64,000 nucleotides of DNA, taken from the NCBI GenBank assembly GCA_000496475.1, contig AYMW01000001.1, positions 627,348-691,347 on the forward strand, written 5' to 3'. This document shows positions 1-9,628 of this stretch, piece after piece (within the stretch, counting starts at the first letter, position 1; each line of letters starts with the position of its first letter). Below the pieces are notes generated by a model. It did not search any database and was not told the DNA's origin. It saw only the letters and a program-made list of their open reading frames with translations. Origin of the DNA: Betaproteobacteria bacterium MOLA814. GTDB lineage: Bacteria > Pseudomonadota > Gammaproteobacteria > Burkholderiales > Burkholderiaceae_C. The position numbers and the translations under genes are program-made.

Positions 1-587
1 TCACCCTCAACGGTGAAACGCTCAAACTGGCCGCGGCCAAAGACGGCATGCTGAATGCCACCGACAAAAAACAGCTGCAACTGTTTCGCGCCAAATTGGC
101 CATGGTGTTTCAGCACTTTAATTTGTGGGCGCACTTAAACGTGCTCGACAACATCACCGAGGCACCTATCCATGTGCTGGGCTTGTCCAAAGCGCAGGCG
201 CGCGAACGTGCACGACACTACCTCAACAAAGTAGGCCTGTCAGGCGCAGAAGACAAGTACCCCGCTCACATGTCAGGCGGGCAGCAGCAGCGTGTGGCCA
301 TTGCCCGCGCTTTGGCTATGGAGCCTGCCGTGATGTTGTTTGACGAGCCCACCTCCGCGTTGGATCCAGAGCTGGTGGGAGAGGTGCTGCGCGTCATGCG
401 CGGCCTGGCCGACGAGGGGCGCACCATGGTGGTGGTCACACACGAAATGGGCTTTGCCAAAGAGGTGTCCAACAAAGTGATGTTTTTGCACCAAGGTGTC
501 GTTGAGGAGGCTGGCGACCCCAAGGTGGTGCTCAACCACCCCACCAGCGAGCGCTTGCAACAGTTTCTAGCGGGAAGCCTCAAATAA
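1..587 (+). CDS. hisP: Histidine/polar amino acid ABC transporter ATP-binding protein (HisP-type), 5' end outside window
   Basis: ATPase subunit of a polar amino acid importer, acting on the inner face of the cytoplasmic membrane. The frame is open from base 3, so the start and Walker A lie upstream. Visible in order: a Q-loop region (MVFQHFNLW), the signature SGGQQQR, Walker B with D-loop ([13 protein letters not shown]) and the H-loop (VVVTHEMGF). The insertion with KDG...ADKKQL and the C-terminal [10 protein letters not shown] closely resemble enterobacterial HisP, as I recall it. The stop is 2 bp before the next start, so it is probably cotranscribed with an FtsX-type permease that is not its natural partner. 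The HisQM/HisJ genes may lie upstream, out of view. Confidence 0.85.
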   Translation, partial: TLNGETLKLAAAKDGMLNATDKKQLQLFRAKLAMVFQHFNLWAHLNVLDNITEAPIHVLGLSKAQARERARHYLNKVGLSGAEDKYPAHMSGGQQQRVAIARALAMEPAVMLFDEPTSALDPELVGEVLRVMRGLADEGRTMVVVTHEMGFAKEVSNKVMFLHQGVVEEAGDPKVVLNHPTSERLQQFLAGSLK

Positions 588-589
588 GC

Positions 590-3259
590 ATGTCCATGCG
601 CACGCTTGCCAGCTTGCTGCGCACCTACTCTGTAGGTGAAGTTGCGCAACACCCTTGGCGAACACTGACCGCCACACTGACCATCGCACTGGGCGTGGCG
701 TTGGCGCTGGCCGTGCACCTCATCAACGCCTCTGCACTTGCAGAGTTCAGCCGCGCCAGCGACCAAGCCTCACGCAACACGCAAGGCTTGCTCAGTGGCG
801 AGCCCATGTGGTGGCTGCGCAGCAGCGCCAACGCACCCATACCGTCAGATGTGCTGATGCACATCAGCACACAAGCAGGCGTGTCGCACGTGTTGCCCGT
901 GGTTGAGGCCAACGTGGCAGTGCGTACAAACAGCGCGCCCATCACTGTGCAACTGCGGGGTGTGGATGCCTTGGCGCAAGCCCAACTGGGATTGAACTGG
1001 GTGCCCATGGCACACAACAATGCCGACGGCGACAGGCTGGATCTATTTGCCCCCGACGCTGTGTTCATCAACGCCGCCGCCGCCAACCTGTTGGGCCAGC
1101 CCACGCCATCGGTCTTGCAACTGCAAGTGGGCACTGTGTGGCACAACTTGCGCGTTGCCGGCGCAGTTAAAGGGGGCCGTCAAGCCACCTTGGTTATGGA
1201 CATTGCAGCTGCGCAGCAACTGCTGTCCCTTGACGATGGTCTGACACGCATTGGCATCAACACCGCTGTCAACACCGCACAGCCTGAGACGGCCAAGCAA
1301 CTCATGACGCAGTGGGGTTTAGACGCCAGTGTGTATATTCAAGCGCCTGAGCAAGAAGCCAGTCGCCTCATCAACATGACGCGCGCCTACCGCGTGAACT
1401 TGAGCGTGCTGGCATTGGTCGCCTTGTTCACAGGTGCTTTTTTGGTCTTTTCAGTGTTGTCGCTCAGTGTGGCCAAACGCTTGCCGCAGTTTGCATTGCT
1501 GGGTGTGTTGGGTTGCACACCGCGCATGCGCATGGCATTGGTGTTGGCCGAGGCCTGTGTGCTGGGCTTGGTGGGGAGCCTGCTCGGTGTGTTGTTGGCC
1601 ATTGGCTTGGCCAGCTTGGCGCTGCATGTACTCAACGGCGATTTGGGCGGCGGCATGCTGGCCAGCCGTGAACCCGTGCTGCAGCTGTGGGCCAACGTTG
1701 GCGCGGTAGTGGGTTTTATGGCCTTGGGCACTGCCGCCACTTTGTTTGGCGCTTGGTGGCCTGCACGCAGTGTGGCCAACGTGGCACCCGCCATTGCAAT
1801 TAAAGGCCTGTATGTTGAAAAGGCACACAACAACCAACAGCAATGGTGGTGGGGTGTGGCACTGTTGGCAAGCAGCGCGCTGGCCATCAACGCGCCCCCC
1901 ATCTGGGACATGCCGCTGGGCGCTTACATTGGCATTGGCTTGCTGCTGGTAGGTGGCTTGGTGTGTTTGCCCGTGGTGGTGGCGTGGCTGTTGGCGCACA
2001 CGCCGCAGCGGCTGTACCAGCGCATGCTGCCCATGTTGGCGCTCACCCGCGCACAGCGCATACCCTATGCAGGCACTGTGGCCATCAGCGGTGTGGTGGC
2101 CAGCTTGGCATTGGCTGTGGCCTTGACTGTGATGGTCTCTAGCTTCAGAGGCTCAGTCACGCAGTGGCTAGACACCATCCTGCCGGCAGACATGTACTTG
2201 CGGGCCTCTGCACCCAACAGCTCAACAGACACCCGTGCTTTCAACCCACAGTTTGTGGACCAGCTGCGCCAGCAACAGGACGTGAAACGCGCCAGCATTC
2301 AGCACACAAGCCTCCTCACCTTAGACCCCATCCAGCCGCAAGTTGCACTCATTGCCCGCGACTTGCAACTAGACGCTAGCGGCTGGCCGCTGGACTTGCC
2401 TGCGGCGCCCATGATGACCAACGCCGGCCGCGTTGTTACACCTGGCGCAAACCACTACCCTGTGTGGGTCAGTGAGGCTCTACGAGACACCTACGGCTTG
2501 TCGGTTGGTCAGCCCTTTGAGCAGTTGTTTGCGCGTACAACCCACTCCAGACAACCCAACGACACCAGTCAACACCCGTATGTTGCAGGCATATGGCGAG
2601 ACTACGCCAGGCAAAGTGGCAGCATCGTCGTGCATTGGGATGACCTTGCCAACACCAACATCACGCCTGTCATCTCAGACATTGCCATCACATTTGCATC
2701 TAGCCAAGAGGACACACCAGCTGTGTTGAAGGGGCTGCAATCTACCATCAGAGCGCTGTACAGCAGCACGCATGACAACGCACCAAGCACCGAATTAAAC
2801 ATGGCCACCACTGGCGATATACGCGCCCAGTCGCTGCGCATCTTTGACCGCAGCTTTGCAGTCACACAGTGGCTGCAGCTGGTGGCCATTGGCATTGGCT
2901 TGTTTGGTGTGGCCGCCAGCGTCAGCGCACAAGTGTTGGCCAGACAACGCGAGTTTGGCCTGCTGGCCCACCTCGGGCTTGAGCCGCGCCAGGTTCAAGG
3001 TTTGGTCACTACAGAAGCTTTGCTGTGGAGCTCGGTAGCAGCTGTTGTGGGCCTGCTGCTGGGCTTGGTGGTCAGTGCGGTGCTGGTGTTTGTAGTCAAC
3101 CCGCAAAGCTTCCACTGGACCATGGATTGGCAACTACCCCCCTGGCGTTTAGCTGGTTTATGCGCCGCTGTGGTGGTGTGCGGCACGCTTACCAGCGCAT
3201 GGGTGGCCAGACGTGCACTGTCCATGCAAGCGGTTCAAACGGTGAAGCAAGATTGGTAG
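590..3259 (+). CDS. FtsX-family ABC transporter permease
   Basis: Large (889 aa) permease of the FtsX/MacB/LolCE class, probably moving lipids, lipoproteins or peptides across or out of the inner membrane. An N-terminal membrane helix (about residues 25-45) is followed by a periplasmic domain. A block of hydrophobic helices (about 270-400) leads to two further helices, a second periplasmic domain and a final helix block (about 750-885). The two FtsX repeats and the length fit the double-FtsX permeases often found with an AttH-like lipocalin, which is the next gene here. A dedicated LolD/MacB-like ATPase is expected directly upstream, but the upstream gene is HisP-like. The substrate is unknown. 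Confidence 0.8.
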   Translation: MSMRTLASLLRTYSVGEVAQHPWRTLTATLTIALGVALALAVHLINASALAEFSRASDQASRNTQGLLSGEPMWWLRSSANAPIPSDVLMHISTQAGVSHVLPVVEANVAVRTNSAPITVQLRGVDALAQAQLGLNWVPMAHNNADGDRLDLFAPDAVFINAAAANLLGQPTPSVLQLQVGTVWHNLRVAGAVKGGRQATLVMDIAAAQQLLSLDDGLTRIGINTAVNTAQPETAKQLMTQWGLDASVYIQAPEQEASRLINMTRAYRVNLSVLALVALFTGAFLVFSVLSLSVAKRLPQFALLGVLGCTPRMRMALVLAEACVLGLVGSLLGVLLAIGLASLALHVLNGDLGGGMLASREPVLQLWANVGAVVGFMALGTAATLFGAWWPARSVANVAPAIAIKGLYVEKAHNNQQQWWWGVALLASSALAINAPPIWDMPLGAYIGIGLLLVGGLVCLPVVVAWLLAHTPQRLYQRMLPMLALTRAQRIPYAGTVAISGVVASLALAVALTVMVSSFRGSVTQWLDTILPADMYLRASAPNSSTDTRAFNPQFVDQLRQQQDVKRASIQHTSLLTLDPIQPQVALIARDLQLDASGWPLDLPAAPMMTNAGRVVTPGANHYPVWVSEALRDTYGLSVGQPFEQLFARTTHSRQPNDTSQHPYVAGIWRDYARQSGSIVVHWDDLANTNITPVISDIAITFASSQEDTPAVLKGLQSTIRALYSSTHDNAPSTELNMATTGDIRAQSLRIFDRSFAVTQWLQLVAIGIGLFGVAASVSAQVLARQREFGLLAHLGLEPRQVQGLVTTEALLWSSVAAVVGLLLGLVVSAVLVFVVNPQSFHWTMDWQLPPWRLAGLCAAVVVCGTLTSAWVARRALSMQAVQTVKQDW

Positions 3260-3281
3260 GCCTAAGATTGATATACACACG

Positions 3282-4526
3282 ATGACCAAGCACATGAACC
3301 ACAACGCCATCAGACCCAGCCAGGCCATCAACCGGCGACAACTGTTGCGAAGCGCAGCGGCGCAGCTGGCGCTTGGTGCTGGTGTGGGCTGTGGGCTTGG
3401 ACCACACAACGCGGCCTGGGCACAGCTGTCAACCGATGGGCTGGTATTCCCACGTGACTTGGGCTCACACAACAACTTTGATATTGAGTGGTGGTACCTC
3501 ACCGGCTTTGTGGCGGTGGCGGGCAGCGCCACACCCCTAGGGCTGCAAGTGACTTTCTTCAGAAAACGCATTGCCAGCAACGCCGAACTGACACAACAAC
3601 TGGCCGCCAAACACCTGGTATTTGCCCATGCCGCACTGGCCATACCGCCTGGCGCCGATGGGTATACCGGCCAGCTTCGCCACAGCCAACGAACCGCCAG
3701 GTGGAACGGGCACACACAACGCCCCAGCAACGTACAAGTCACCGATAACAGGGCTTACCCGGGCGCTTGGGCCAGCACCGAGTTGATGGACGTCGGCATT
3801 GCCAATGCTGATGGCACTTGGCACATGAGCAGCACCACAGACAAGCAATTCACCGCCAACGCGCACAGCACGGGTGACCACAAAAATGGCATACACACAG
3901 GCGGGTTTAACGTGTCGGTTCTTGCCAGTGCATCACAACCACCCATCTTGCAAGGCAACAAAGGCTTGTCGCAAAAAGGACCCGCGCAGCGCGACACCAG
4001 TTGGTACACCACGCACCCACAACTGCAACTGCGCGCCAAGCTCGATATAGACGGCGTGAGCCACGCACTCACTGGGCGCGGTTGGCTGGACCACGAGTGG
4101 AGCCATGGGTTCATGCCCGAAGGGGCAGCAGGTTGGGACTGGGTCGGCTTTAACTTTGATGACGGCTCCGCACTGACAGCCTTTCAGCTGCGCGATACGC
4201 AGCAACAGACACTGTGGGCTGGCGGGTCCCACCGCACGGTGCAAGGGCAGCTGCGCACCTACAAGCCGGCCGATGTTGTATTTATTCCTGGCGACATGTG
4301 GCAAAGCCCGCGAACCGGCATCAAATACCCAGTAGGATGGCGCCTCAATACACCACTTGGTGCGTTTGATGTTCAACCCGTTATGCCCGACCAGGAGCTG
4401 GACAGCCGACAAAGTACTGGCACTGTGTATTGGGAAGGCTTGTGCGGCTTGCACAACGCACAAGGCCACCGCGTGGCTTGGGGTTATCTTGAGATGACCG
4501 GCTACGGCCAATCGATTCGTTTATAA
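3282..4526 (+). CDS. AttH-like / CrtC-type lipocalin-fold secreted protein
   Basis: Protein of 414 aa of the AttH/carotenoid 1,2-hydratase-like lipocalin family. The N-terminus has a twin-arginine-type signal (NRRQLLRSAAAQLALGAG), so Tat export to the periplasm is likely. The mature part begins with FPRDLGSHNNFDIEWWYLTG, and the IEWWY block is typical of the family. WLDHEWSHGF and GWDWVGFNFDDG in the second half are also conserved family blocks. It starts 22 bp after the FtsX permease stop. This arrangement recalls the AttEFGH systems, in which AttH is the exported partner of an ABC permease. The ligand is unknown. Confidence 0.75.
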   Translation: MTKHMNHNAIRPSQAINRRQLLRSAAAQLALGAGVGCGLGPHNAAWAQLSTDGLVFPRDLGSHNNFDIEWWYLTGFVAVAGSATPLGLQVTFFRKRIASNAELTQQLAAKHLVFAHAALAIPPGADGYTGQLRHSQRTARWNGHTQRPSNVQVTDNRAYPGAWASTELMDVGIANADGTWHMSSTTDKQFTANAHSTGDHKNGIHTGGFNVSVLASASQPPILQGNKGLSQKGPAQRDTSWYTTHPQLQLRAKLDIDGVSHALTGRGWLDHEWSHGFMPEGAAGWDWVGFNFDDGSALTAFQLRDTQQQTLWAGGSHRTVQGQLRTYKPADVVFIPGDMWQSPRTGIKYPVGWRLNTPLGAFDVQPVMPDQELDSRQSTGTVYWEGLCGLHNAQGHRVAWGYLEMTGYGQSIRL

Positions 4527-4563
4527 ATACCATTTCAGGCACCAGACACAAGCGCACCGCTTT

Positions 4564-6360
4564 ATGACCACCCCTACCCCGACCAAAACCCAAGGCTTGC
4601 TGTCGCTCAGCCCATTTATCAAGCCCTACCGTTGGCAGGTTGGCTTTGCGCTGCTGATGTTGTTGGCCGCCGCAGCCGCCACGCTGGTATTTCCCACCGC
4701 GCTGCGCAAACTCATAGACGGTGGCTTAAGCAGCACCAGTGGCAACAACCCGCAAGACATAGCGTGGTACTTCGCGATGTTATTCGGCGTGGCCGTGGCA
4801 TTGGCCTTGTTTTCGGGCGCGCGGTTTTTTATGGTGAGTTGGCTGGGCGAGCGCATAACAGCCGATATTCGCCAAGCTGTTTACGCGCGGGTGCTCAACC
4901 AAAGCCCACAGTTTTTTGAACAAACACCCACTGGCGATGTGCTGTCCCGCTTGAGCGCTGACACCACCTTGGTGCAAACCGTGGTGGGCTCATCACTGAG
5001 CATGGGCCTGCGCAACGCTGTGATGGGACTTGGCGCTTTGGGCATGCTGGTGTGGCACCACCCGCTCATGATGGCCCAGGTCTGCGTCGGTTTGTTGCTG
5101 GTGATAGCGCCAAGTATGTGGATGGGCAGGCGCGTGCGCCGCCTATCACGCGACAGCCAAGACCGTGTGGCCGACGCCAGCGCGCTGGCCAGTGAGGTGT
5201 TGAATGCCATCACAGTGGTTCAAAGCTATACCGCGCAAGGCCGAGAGGCCTCGCGTTTTGAGCACTCGACCAACGCGGCTTTTCGCTCGGCTATTCGCCG
5301 CTCTACCGCGCGCTCAGCATTGGTTACATTTGTGATGGTTACCACCAGTGCGGCCTTGCTATGGGGCTTGTACATGGGCACGCTGGCCGTGTTGGCTGGG
5401 ACGCTCAGCCCAGGCGAGCTTGGACAAACTGTGTTGTATGTGATTATTTTGGCCGGTGCCTTTGCAGTGCTGGGCGAAGTGAGTGGTGACTTGTTGCGCG
5501 CTGCCGGAGCCAGCGAGCGCCTCATTGAATTGCTGCACATGCCCAGTCACATCCAAGAGGCCACGCACACACAACCACTCAAACCCAGCCATCAAGGATT
5601 GGATGTGCAATTGATCAACGTGCAGTTTGCCTACCCATCCCGTCTAGAGATGCCCGCTCTACACGGTATCAACCTGCACATTAAGGCCGGCACAACTGTT
5701 GCACTGGTGGGCGCCAGTGGGGCGGGTAAAACCACCATCATGCAACTGCTGCAACGTTTTTATGACACGCAAGACGGCAGCATATTGCTACAAGGTACAT
5801 CCATTAAAACCTTGGCTTTAACGGACTTGCGCACCCACGTTGGTGTGGTGCCGCAAGAGCCCGTGGTGTTTGCCGCATCAGCTCTAGACAACATCCGCTA
5901 TGGCCGTCCAGACGCCACCAACGACGAGGTGGTTGCCGCGGCCAAAGCGGCCTACGCACACGACTTCATCATGGCCTTGCCCATGGGCTACGAAACCTTC
6001 ATGGGAGAGCGTGGTGTGCGCCTGTCTGGCGGTCAACGCCAGCGCTTGGCCATTGCCCGTGCCATGCTGAAAAATGCACCGCTGCTACTGCTTGATGAAG
6101 CGACCAGCGCACTCGATACCCACAGCGAACAAATGGTGCAAGCCGCCCTAGACCGCGCCATGCAAGGCCGTACCACCATTGTGGTGGCGCACCGTTTGTC
6201 AACCGTACAACGCGCCGACAGCATTGTGGTGATTGCTGGCGGACACATTGTGGAGCAAGGCAAGCACCACGAGTTATTGGCTCACAACGGGGCTTACGCG
6301 GCATTGGCACAGGCACAGTTTGGTCAGGAAGCGCCGGCTGTTGAACCTGCGCTGACCTAG
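4564..6360 (+). CDS. MsbA-like ABC exporter (fused transmembrane and ATPase domains)
   Basis: Half-transporter of 598 aa that should homodimerise into a type IV (MsbA/BmrA-like) exporter in the inner membrane. Six-helix transmembrane domain about 20-325, nucleotide-binding domain about 350-585. ATPase motifs: Walker A GASGAGKTT, signature LSGGQRQR, Walker B LLLLDEATSALD, and VAHRLST as the H-loop. It starts 37 bp after the lipocalin gene and may share its transcript. Lipid, peptide or drug substrates are all possible and cannot be separated from sequence. The gene ends 28 bp before the convergent dehydrogenase gene. Confidence 0.8.
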   Translation: MTTPTPTKTQGLLSLSPFIKPYRWQVGFALLMLLAAAAATLVFPTALRKLIDGGLSSTSGNNPQDIAWYFAMLFGVAVALALFSGARFFMVSWLGERITADIRQAVYARVLNQSPQFFEQTPTGDVLSRLSADTTLVQTVVGSSLSMGLRNAVMGLGALGMLVWHHPLMMAQVCVGLLLVIAPSMWMGRRVRRLSRDSQDRVADASALASEVLNAITVVQSYTAQGREASRFEHSTNAAFRSAIRRSTARSALVTFVMVTTSAALLWGLYMGTLAVLAGTLSPGELGQTVLYVIILAGAFAVLGEVSGDLLRAAGASERLIELLHMPSHIQEATHTQPLKPSHQGLDVQLINVQFAYPSRLEMPALHGINLHIKAGTTVALVGASGAGKTTIMQLLQRFYDTQDGSILLQGTSIKTLALTDLRTHVGVVPQEPVVFAASALDNIRYGRPDATNDEVVAAAKAAYAHDFIMALPMGYETFMGERGVRLSGGQRQRLAIARAMLKNAPLLLLDEATSALDTHSEQMVQAALDRAMQGRTTIVVAHRLSTVQRADSIVVIAGGHIVEQGKHHELLAHNGAYAALAQAQFGQEAPAVEPALT

Positions 6361-6388
6361 TACGACCTACTGGTTTTACGAGCTGGTT

Positions 6389-7465
6389 TTACCCGCCAGC
6401 AACCAACGCAGCAATCGCCTCACCCACATCATGGGTGGTGGCTGAACCACCCAGATCTGGGGTGTGCGGACCTGTACGCAGCACGTCCTCCACAGCTTTC
6501 AAAATGGCATCGTGGGCGGCCTGTTCACCTAAGAACTCCAGCATCAAAGCGGCGCTCCAAATCATGGCAATAGGGTTGGCAATGCCCTTGCCAACAATGT
6601 CTGGCGCAGAACCATGAACGGGCTCAAACAGCGATGGGAATTGTCGTTCAGGGTTGAGATTGGCAGATGGTGCCAAACCAATGGTGCCGGTGGTTGCCGG
6701 ACCCAAATCAGACAAAATATCACCAAACAAATTACTGGCGACCACCACGCTAAAGCGGTCTGGCTGCAACACAAAGCGTGCCGACAAAATATCAATGTGT
6801 TGCTTGTCGGTCACCACATCTGGGTAGTCTTGACCCACCACATCTGCGCGTTTGTCCCACCACGGCATGCTCACGGCGATGCCGTTGCTTTTGGTTGCAA
6901 TGGTGAGGTGCTTTCGCTCGCGCTTGCGCGCTTCTTCAAAGGCGTAGCGCAGCACACGGTCCGTACCCACGCGTGAAAACACAGACTCTTGTATGACAAT
7001 TTCCCGCTCAGTGCCCTCGAACATCACACCACCCAACGCGGTGTACTCACCCTCCGTGTTTTCACGCACCACCAAGTAATCAATGTCGCCTGGCTTGCGT
7101 CCAGCCAACGGACACGTCACGCCTTCAAACAAGCGCACAGGACGCAAGTTAACGTATTGGTCAAACTCGCGCCTGAACTTGAGCAACGAGCCCCACAGTG
7201 ATACATGGTCAGGCACCGTCGCTGGCCAACCCACTGCGCCAAACAACAAGGCATCAGAAGTGCTTAATTGCGCCTTCCAGTCATCGGGCATCATCTGACC
7301 GTGCGCTTGGTAGTAATCACAACTTGCCCACGCAATAGGCAACAAACTGAGCTCAAAGCCAAAGCGCTTGGCGGCAACTTCCAACACCGCCAATGCGGGT
7401 GGCATAACCTCTTGGCCGATGCCGTCGCCGGGAATAACGGCAATGTGATGGGTGCGTGTGGTCAT
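6389..7465 (-). CDS. Tartrate dehydrogenase / D-malate dehydrogenase family (decarboxylating)
   Basis: NAD- and metal-dependent beta-decarboxylating dehydrogenase of the isopropylmalate/isocitrate family, nearest to TtuC/DmlA/YeaU. It should oxidise and decarboxylate D-malate or tartrate in the cytoplasm. Blocks seen: the N-terminal AVIPGDGIGQEV, LRPVRLFEGV, REN(T)EGEY, and the metal-binding region SNLFGDILSDLG and EPVHGSAPDI. The start at 7465 (MTTRTHH) fits the family N-terminus; the 39 extra upstream residues of the longer frame do not. At 358 aa it is normal length. No strong ribosome site precedes this ATG. It is monocistronic and convergent with the exporter gene. Confidence 0.82.
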   Translation of the reverse strand: MTTRTHHIAVIPGDGIGQEVMPPALAVLEVAAKRFGFELSLLPIAWASCDYYQAHGQMMPDDWKAQLSTSDALLFGAVGWPATVPDHVSLWGSLLKFRREFDQYVNLRPVRLFEGVTCPLAGRKPGDIDYLVVRENTEGEYTALGGVMFEGTEREIVIQESVFSRVGTDRVLRYAFEEARKRERKHLTIATKSNGIAVSMPWWDKRADVVGQDYPDVVTDKQHIDILSARFVLQPDRFSVVVASNLFGDILSDLGPATTGTIGLAPSANLNPERQFPSLFEPVHGSAPDIVGKGIANPIAMIWSAALMLEFLGEQAAHDAILKAVEDVLRTGPHTPDLGGSATTHDVGEAIAALVAGG

Positions 7466-7802
7466 AGTGGTGGTGGTAAAAAATGCTGCATGTACAAGCT
7501 GGTATTTTAATCGCATAGCCTGCAGCCATTGGCCCCTACCAGTGCCGCCTGCCATGCCCGACACTAGCGCTGTGTCGCGCAACCTTGCCAGTCACCGAGG
7601 ACCTAGGGAAGACCCCAGACATGGCACGTTACGCCAAGGAGGTGGCTGCACAGGTGTCACATGCGTGCAACAACACTTGGGCATTCATGCGTAATGTAGG
7701 TGACTGATTTGTTCCATCCTGCCACGCATGAGCAACAACTTGCGTTGAAAAACAGTTCAAGCACACACGCTGTGGCGTCACATACAGAAAGCAATAGCCG
7801 TT
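7466..7802. other. Intergenic region between divergent dehydrogenase and DUF1330 genes
   Basis: This 337-bp stretch separates two divergently transcribed genes, so it should hold both promoters. No convincing gene, palindrome of 12 bp or more, or RNA element was seen. The open frames crossing it are antisense or frame shadows. Confidence 0.4.
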
Positions 7803-8120
7803 ATGAGTTCAGATATCCCGGTATACATGGTGGTCAACCTGACCGTACAAGACGCTGCTGCATACAGAAACTATGAAAAAGGTTTTTTCGCCATTCTCAA
7901 ACGATACGGTGGTGAGTTCCTCACCTTTGATGATGCGCACATCACCTTAGAAGGTAGCAAGCCACCAAACGGACGAATGATTATTTTTAAGTTCCCCTCA
8001 GAGGAGCAGGCCACCAGCTGGTATGCAGACCCTGAGTACCAAACGCTCAGCGAATTCCGCCGTCAAGGCACACAACTTGAATACCTAACCCTGCTACACG
8101 GTTTACCAGCGCGCGCGTAA
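7803..8120 (+). CDS. DUF1330 domain-containing protein
   Basis: Small (105 aa) cytoplasmic protein with the ferredoxin-like fold of the DUF1330 family. Characteristic segments are YMVVNLTVQDAAAYRNYEKG, LRYGGEFL-like KRYGGEFLTF, and the RMIIFKFPSEEQATSWYADPEYQ block in which the family's W-Y pair is kept. The whole domain is covered. The biochemical role of DUF1330 proteins is not established. It stands alone, 187 bp before an MFS transporter gene in the same orientation. Confidence 0.8.
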   Translation: MSSDIPVYMVVNLTVQDAAAYRNYEKGFFAILKRYGGEFLTFDDAHITLEGSKPPNGRMIIFKFPSEEQATSWYADPEYQTLSEFRRQGTQLEYLTLLHGLPARA

Positions 8121-8177
8121 CCCATCAGGCAAGCGTCACACGGGGGTGTCAACATGGTCGGTTGTCTCACACAATCG

Positions 8178-8233
8178 CCCAACAACAAACCCCTGTGTTG
8201 GGTCATAGGTGCTGGCACCTGCGCAGTCGCAGG
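8178..8233 (+). other. Cluster of three potential hairpins upstream of MFS gene
   Basis: CCCAACA (8178-8184) can pair with TGTTGGG (8196-8202). AGGTGC (8207-8212) can pair with GCACCT (8215-8220), although the 2-nt loop is too tight as drawn. CCTGCG (8218-8223) can pair with CGCAGG (8228-8233). The last two share 8218-8220 and so cannot form together. No T-run follows, so a simple terminator is unlikely. A leader or attenuator-like structure is possible but unproven. Confidence 0.3.
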
Positions 8234-8307
8234 CTGCAGTCAGTTTCTGTGAGCAATAGTGTCTGAATGTTGTTCATGATGCACGTCAATAACCCATAAA
8301 CCATCCG

Positions 8308-9579
8308 ATGAAATCTCCTACTGCTACAACCCCTTCTTGGCTGAGCGCACACCCTGTTTTGGTCGCCATAGGACTTGCGTTGGGTACCAGCTTAGGAGCC
8401 AGTTTGGCGCGTTTCTCATACGCGCTGTTTGTCCCAACTATGCGCGACGACCTCAACTGGTCGTACACCATATTGGGCAGCATGAACACCGCGCACGCCA
8501 TGGGCTATTGTGTGGGAGCGATCACGCTGTCTATGGTGATAAAGCGCTTTTCGTCTTGGGTTGCCTTCACGGCGGGGGGTGTTTTAACCAGTATTTTCTT
8601 GGGTATGTGCGGCCTCTTTACCGACCCTGGTGCCATCGGCTTGTTGCGGTTTTTATCGGGCTTTACCAGTGCATCTGTGTTTGCAGGCGGTACGGTATTG
8701 ATTGCACAATTGGCCAGCTTTCACCCCAAACGCTCTGGGCTGTTGCTGGGTATTTACTACGCAGGTGGTGGCTTTGGCATGGTTGTTTCGGCCTTCTTGG
8801 TGCCCATGTCGTTAAGTCTCGCGGCGCAATGGGGCATGCCACACACGTGGCAACTGGGCTGGTTTGCCATTGGCCTGACAGGCTTGCTCATGACGCTGTT
8901 GATGTGGTTGCCGAGCGTGTCTGTGCCCAAATCACCGCCACGTGCCAAGAGCAATGACAGCACGCCCGTTAAGCTGTATGCCAAAGTAGCCGCCGGCTAC
9001 TTTTGCTTTGGCATGGGCTATATCGGCTACATCACATTCATCATGTCTATGCTGCGAGAACTGGGGTGGCACAACGCCAGCCTGACTTGGTTTTACGTCA
9101 CCATGGGTGTGTTTGGTATGTTCAGCGCGCAAATTTGGGCCAAAGCTTTGGACACATTCAAAGGTGGTGAATGCTTGGCCATCATCAACGCACTGATGGC
9201 GTTGTCGTGTCTGATACCTGGCTACTTGGCGTCTCAAAGTGGTGACAGCCAAGCCGCCTTGAGTGTGCCGTTTATTTATTTGTCTGGGGTTATTTTCGGC
9301 GGATGTGTCGCAACCGCTGTGGCATCAACCACCTCATTCATCAAGCACAATTTGCCACAAAGCCAGTGGATTGGGGCCATCACTGTGTTCACCAGCATTT
9401 TTGCTGTGGGCCAAATTGTGGGCCCCTCATTGACTGGCTGGGTATCCGATAGAGCCGGCACGCTGTCCAGCGGGTTTTTAGTGTCTGCTGGTATTTTGTT
9501 GCTAGGCTCTGTGCTGGCGCTGTGGCAAAAGCCACTGCAAATGCGTCACACAGCCAGCCACATGGGCAGTGGTCACTGA
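8308..9579 (+). CDS. MFS transporter (YbfB/YjiJ-like)
   Basis: Integral inner-membrane secondary transporter of 423 aa with about 12 hydrophobic segments. The N-terminal ARFSYALFVPTMRDDLNWSYT...G block resembles the YbfB/YjiJ-type MFS family, whose members mostly lack known substrates. The cytoplasmic loop between the two six-helix halves is about residues 205-230 (SVPKSPPRAKSNDSTPVK). It stands alone, ending 49 bp from the convergent cydB. No neighbouring gene points to a substrate. Confidence 0.75.
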   Translation: MKSPTATTPSWLSAHPVLVAIGLALGTSLGASLARFSYALFVPTMRDDLNWSYTILGSMNTAHAMGYCVGAITLSMVIKRFSSWVAFTAGGVLTSIFLGMCGLFTDPGAIGLLRFLSGFTSASVFAGGTVLIAQLASFHPKRSGLLLGIYYAGGGFGMVVSAFLVPMSLSLAAQWGMPHTWQLGWFAIGLTGLLMTLLMWLPSVSVPKSPPRAKSNDSTPVKLYAKVAAGYFCFGMGYIGYITFIMSMLRELGWHNASLTWFYVTMGVFGMFSAQIWAKALDTFKGGECLAIINALMALSCLIPGYLASQSGDSQAALSVPFIYLSGVIFGGCVATAVASTTSFIKHNLPQSQWIGAITVFTSIFAVGQIVGPSLTGWVSDRAGTLSSGFLVSAGILLLGSVLALWQKPLQMRHTASHMGSGH

Positions 9580-9628
9580 ACACTTGGCTTGATACGCGTG
9601 ATTATGTTGGGCAGTAGGTAACAAGCGT

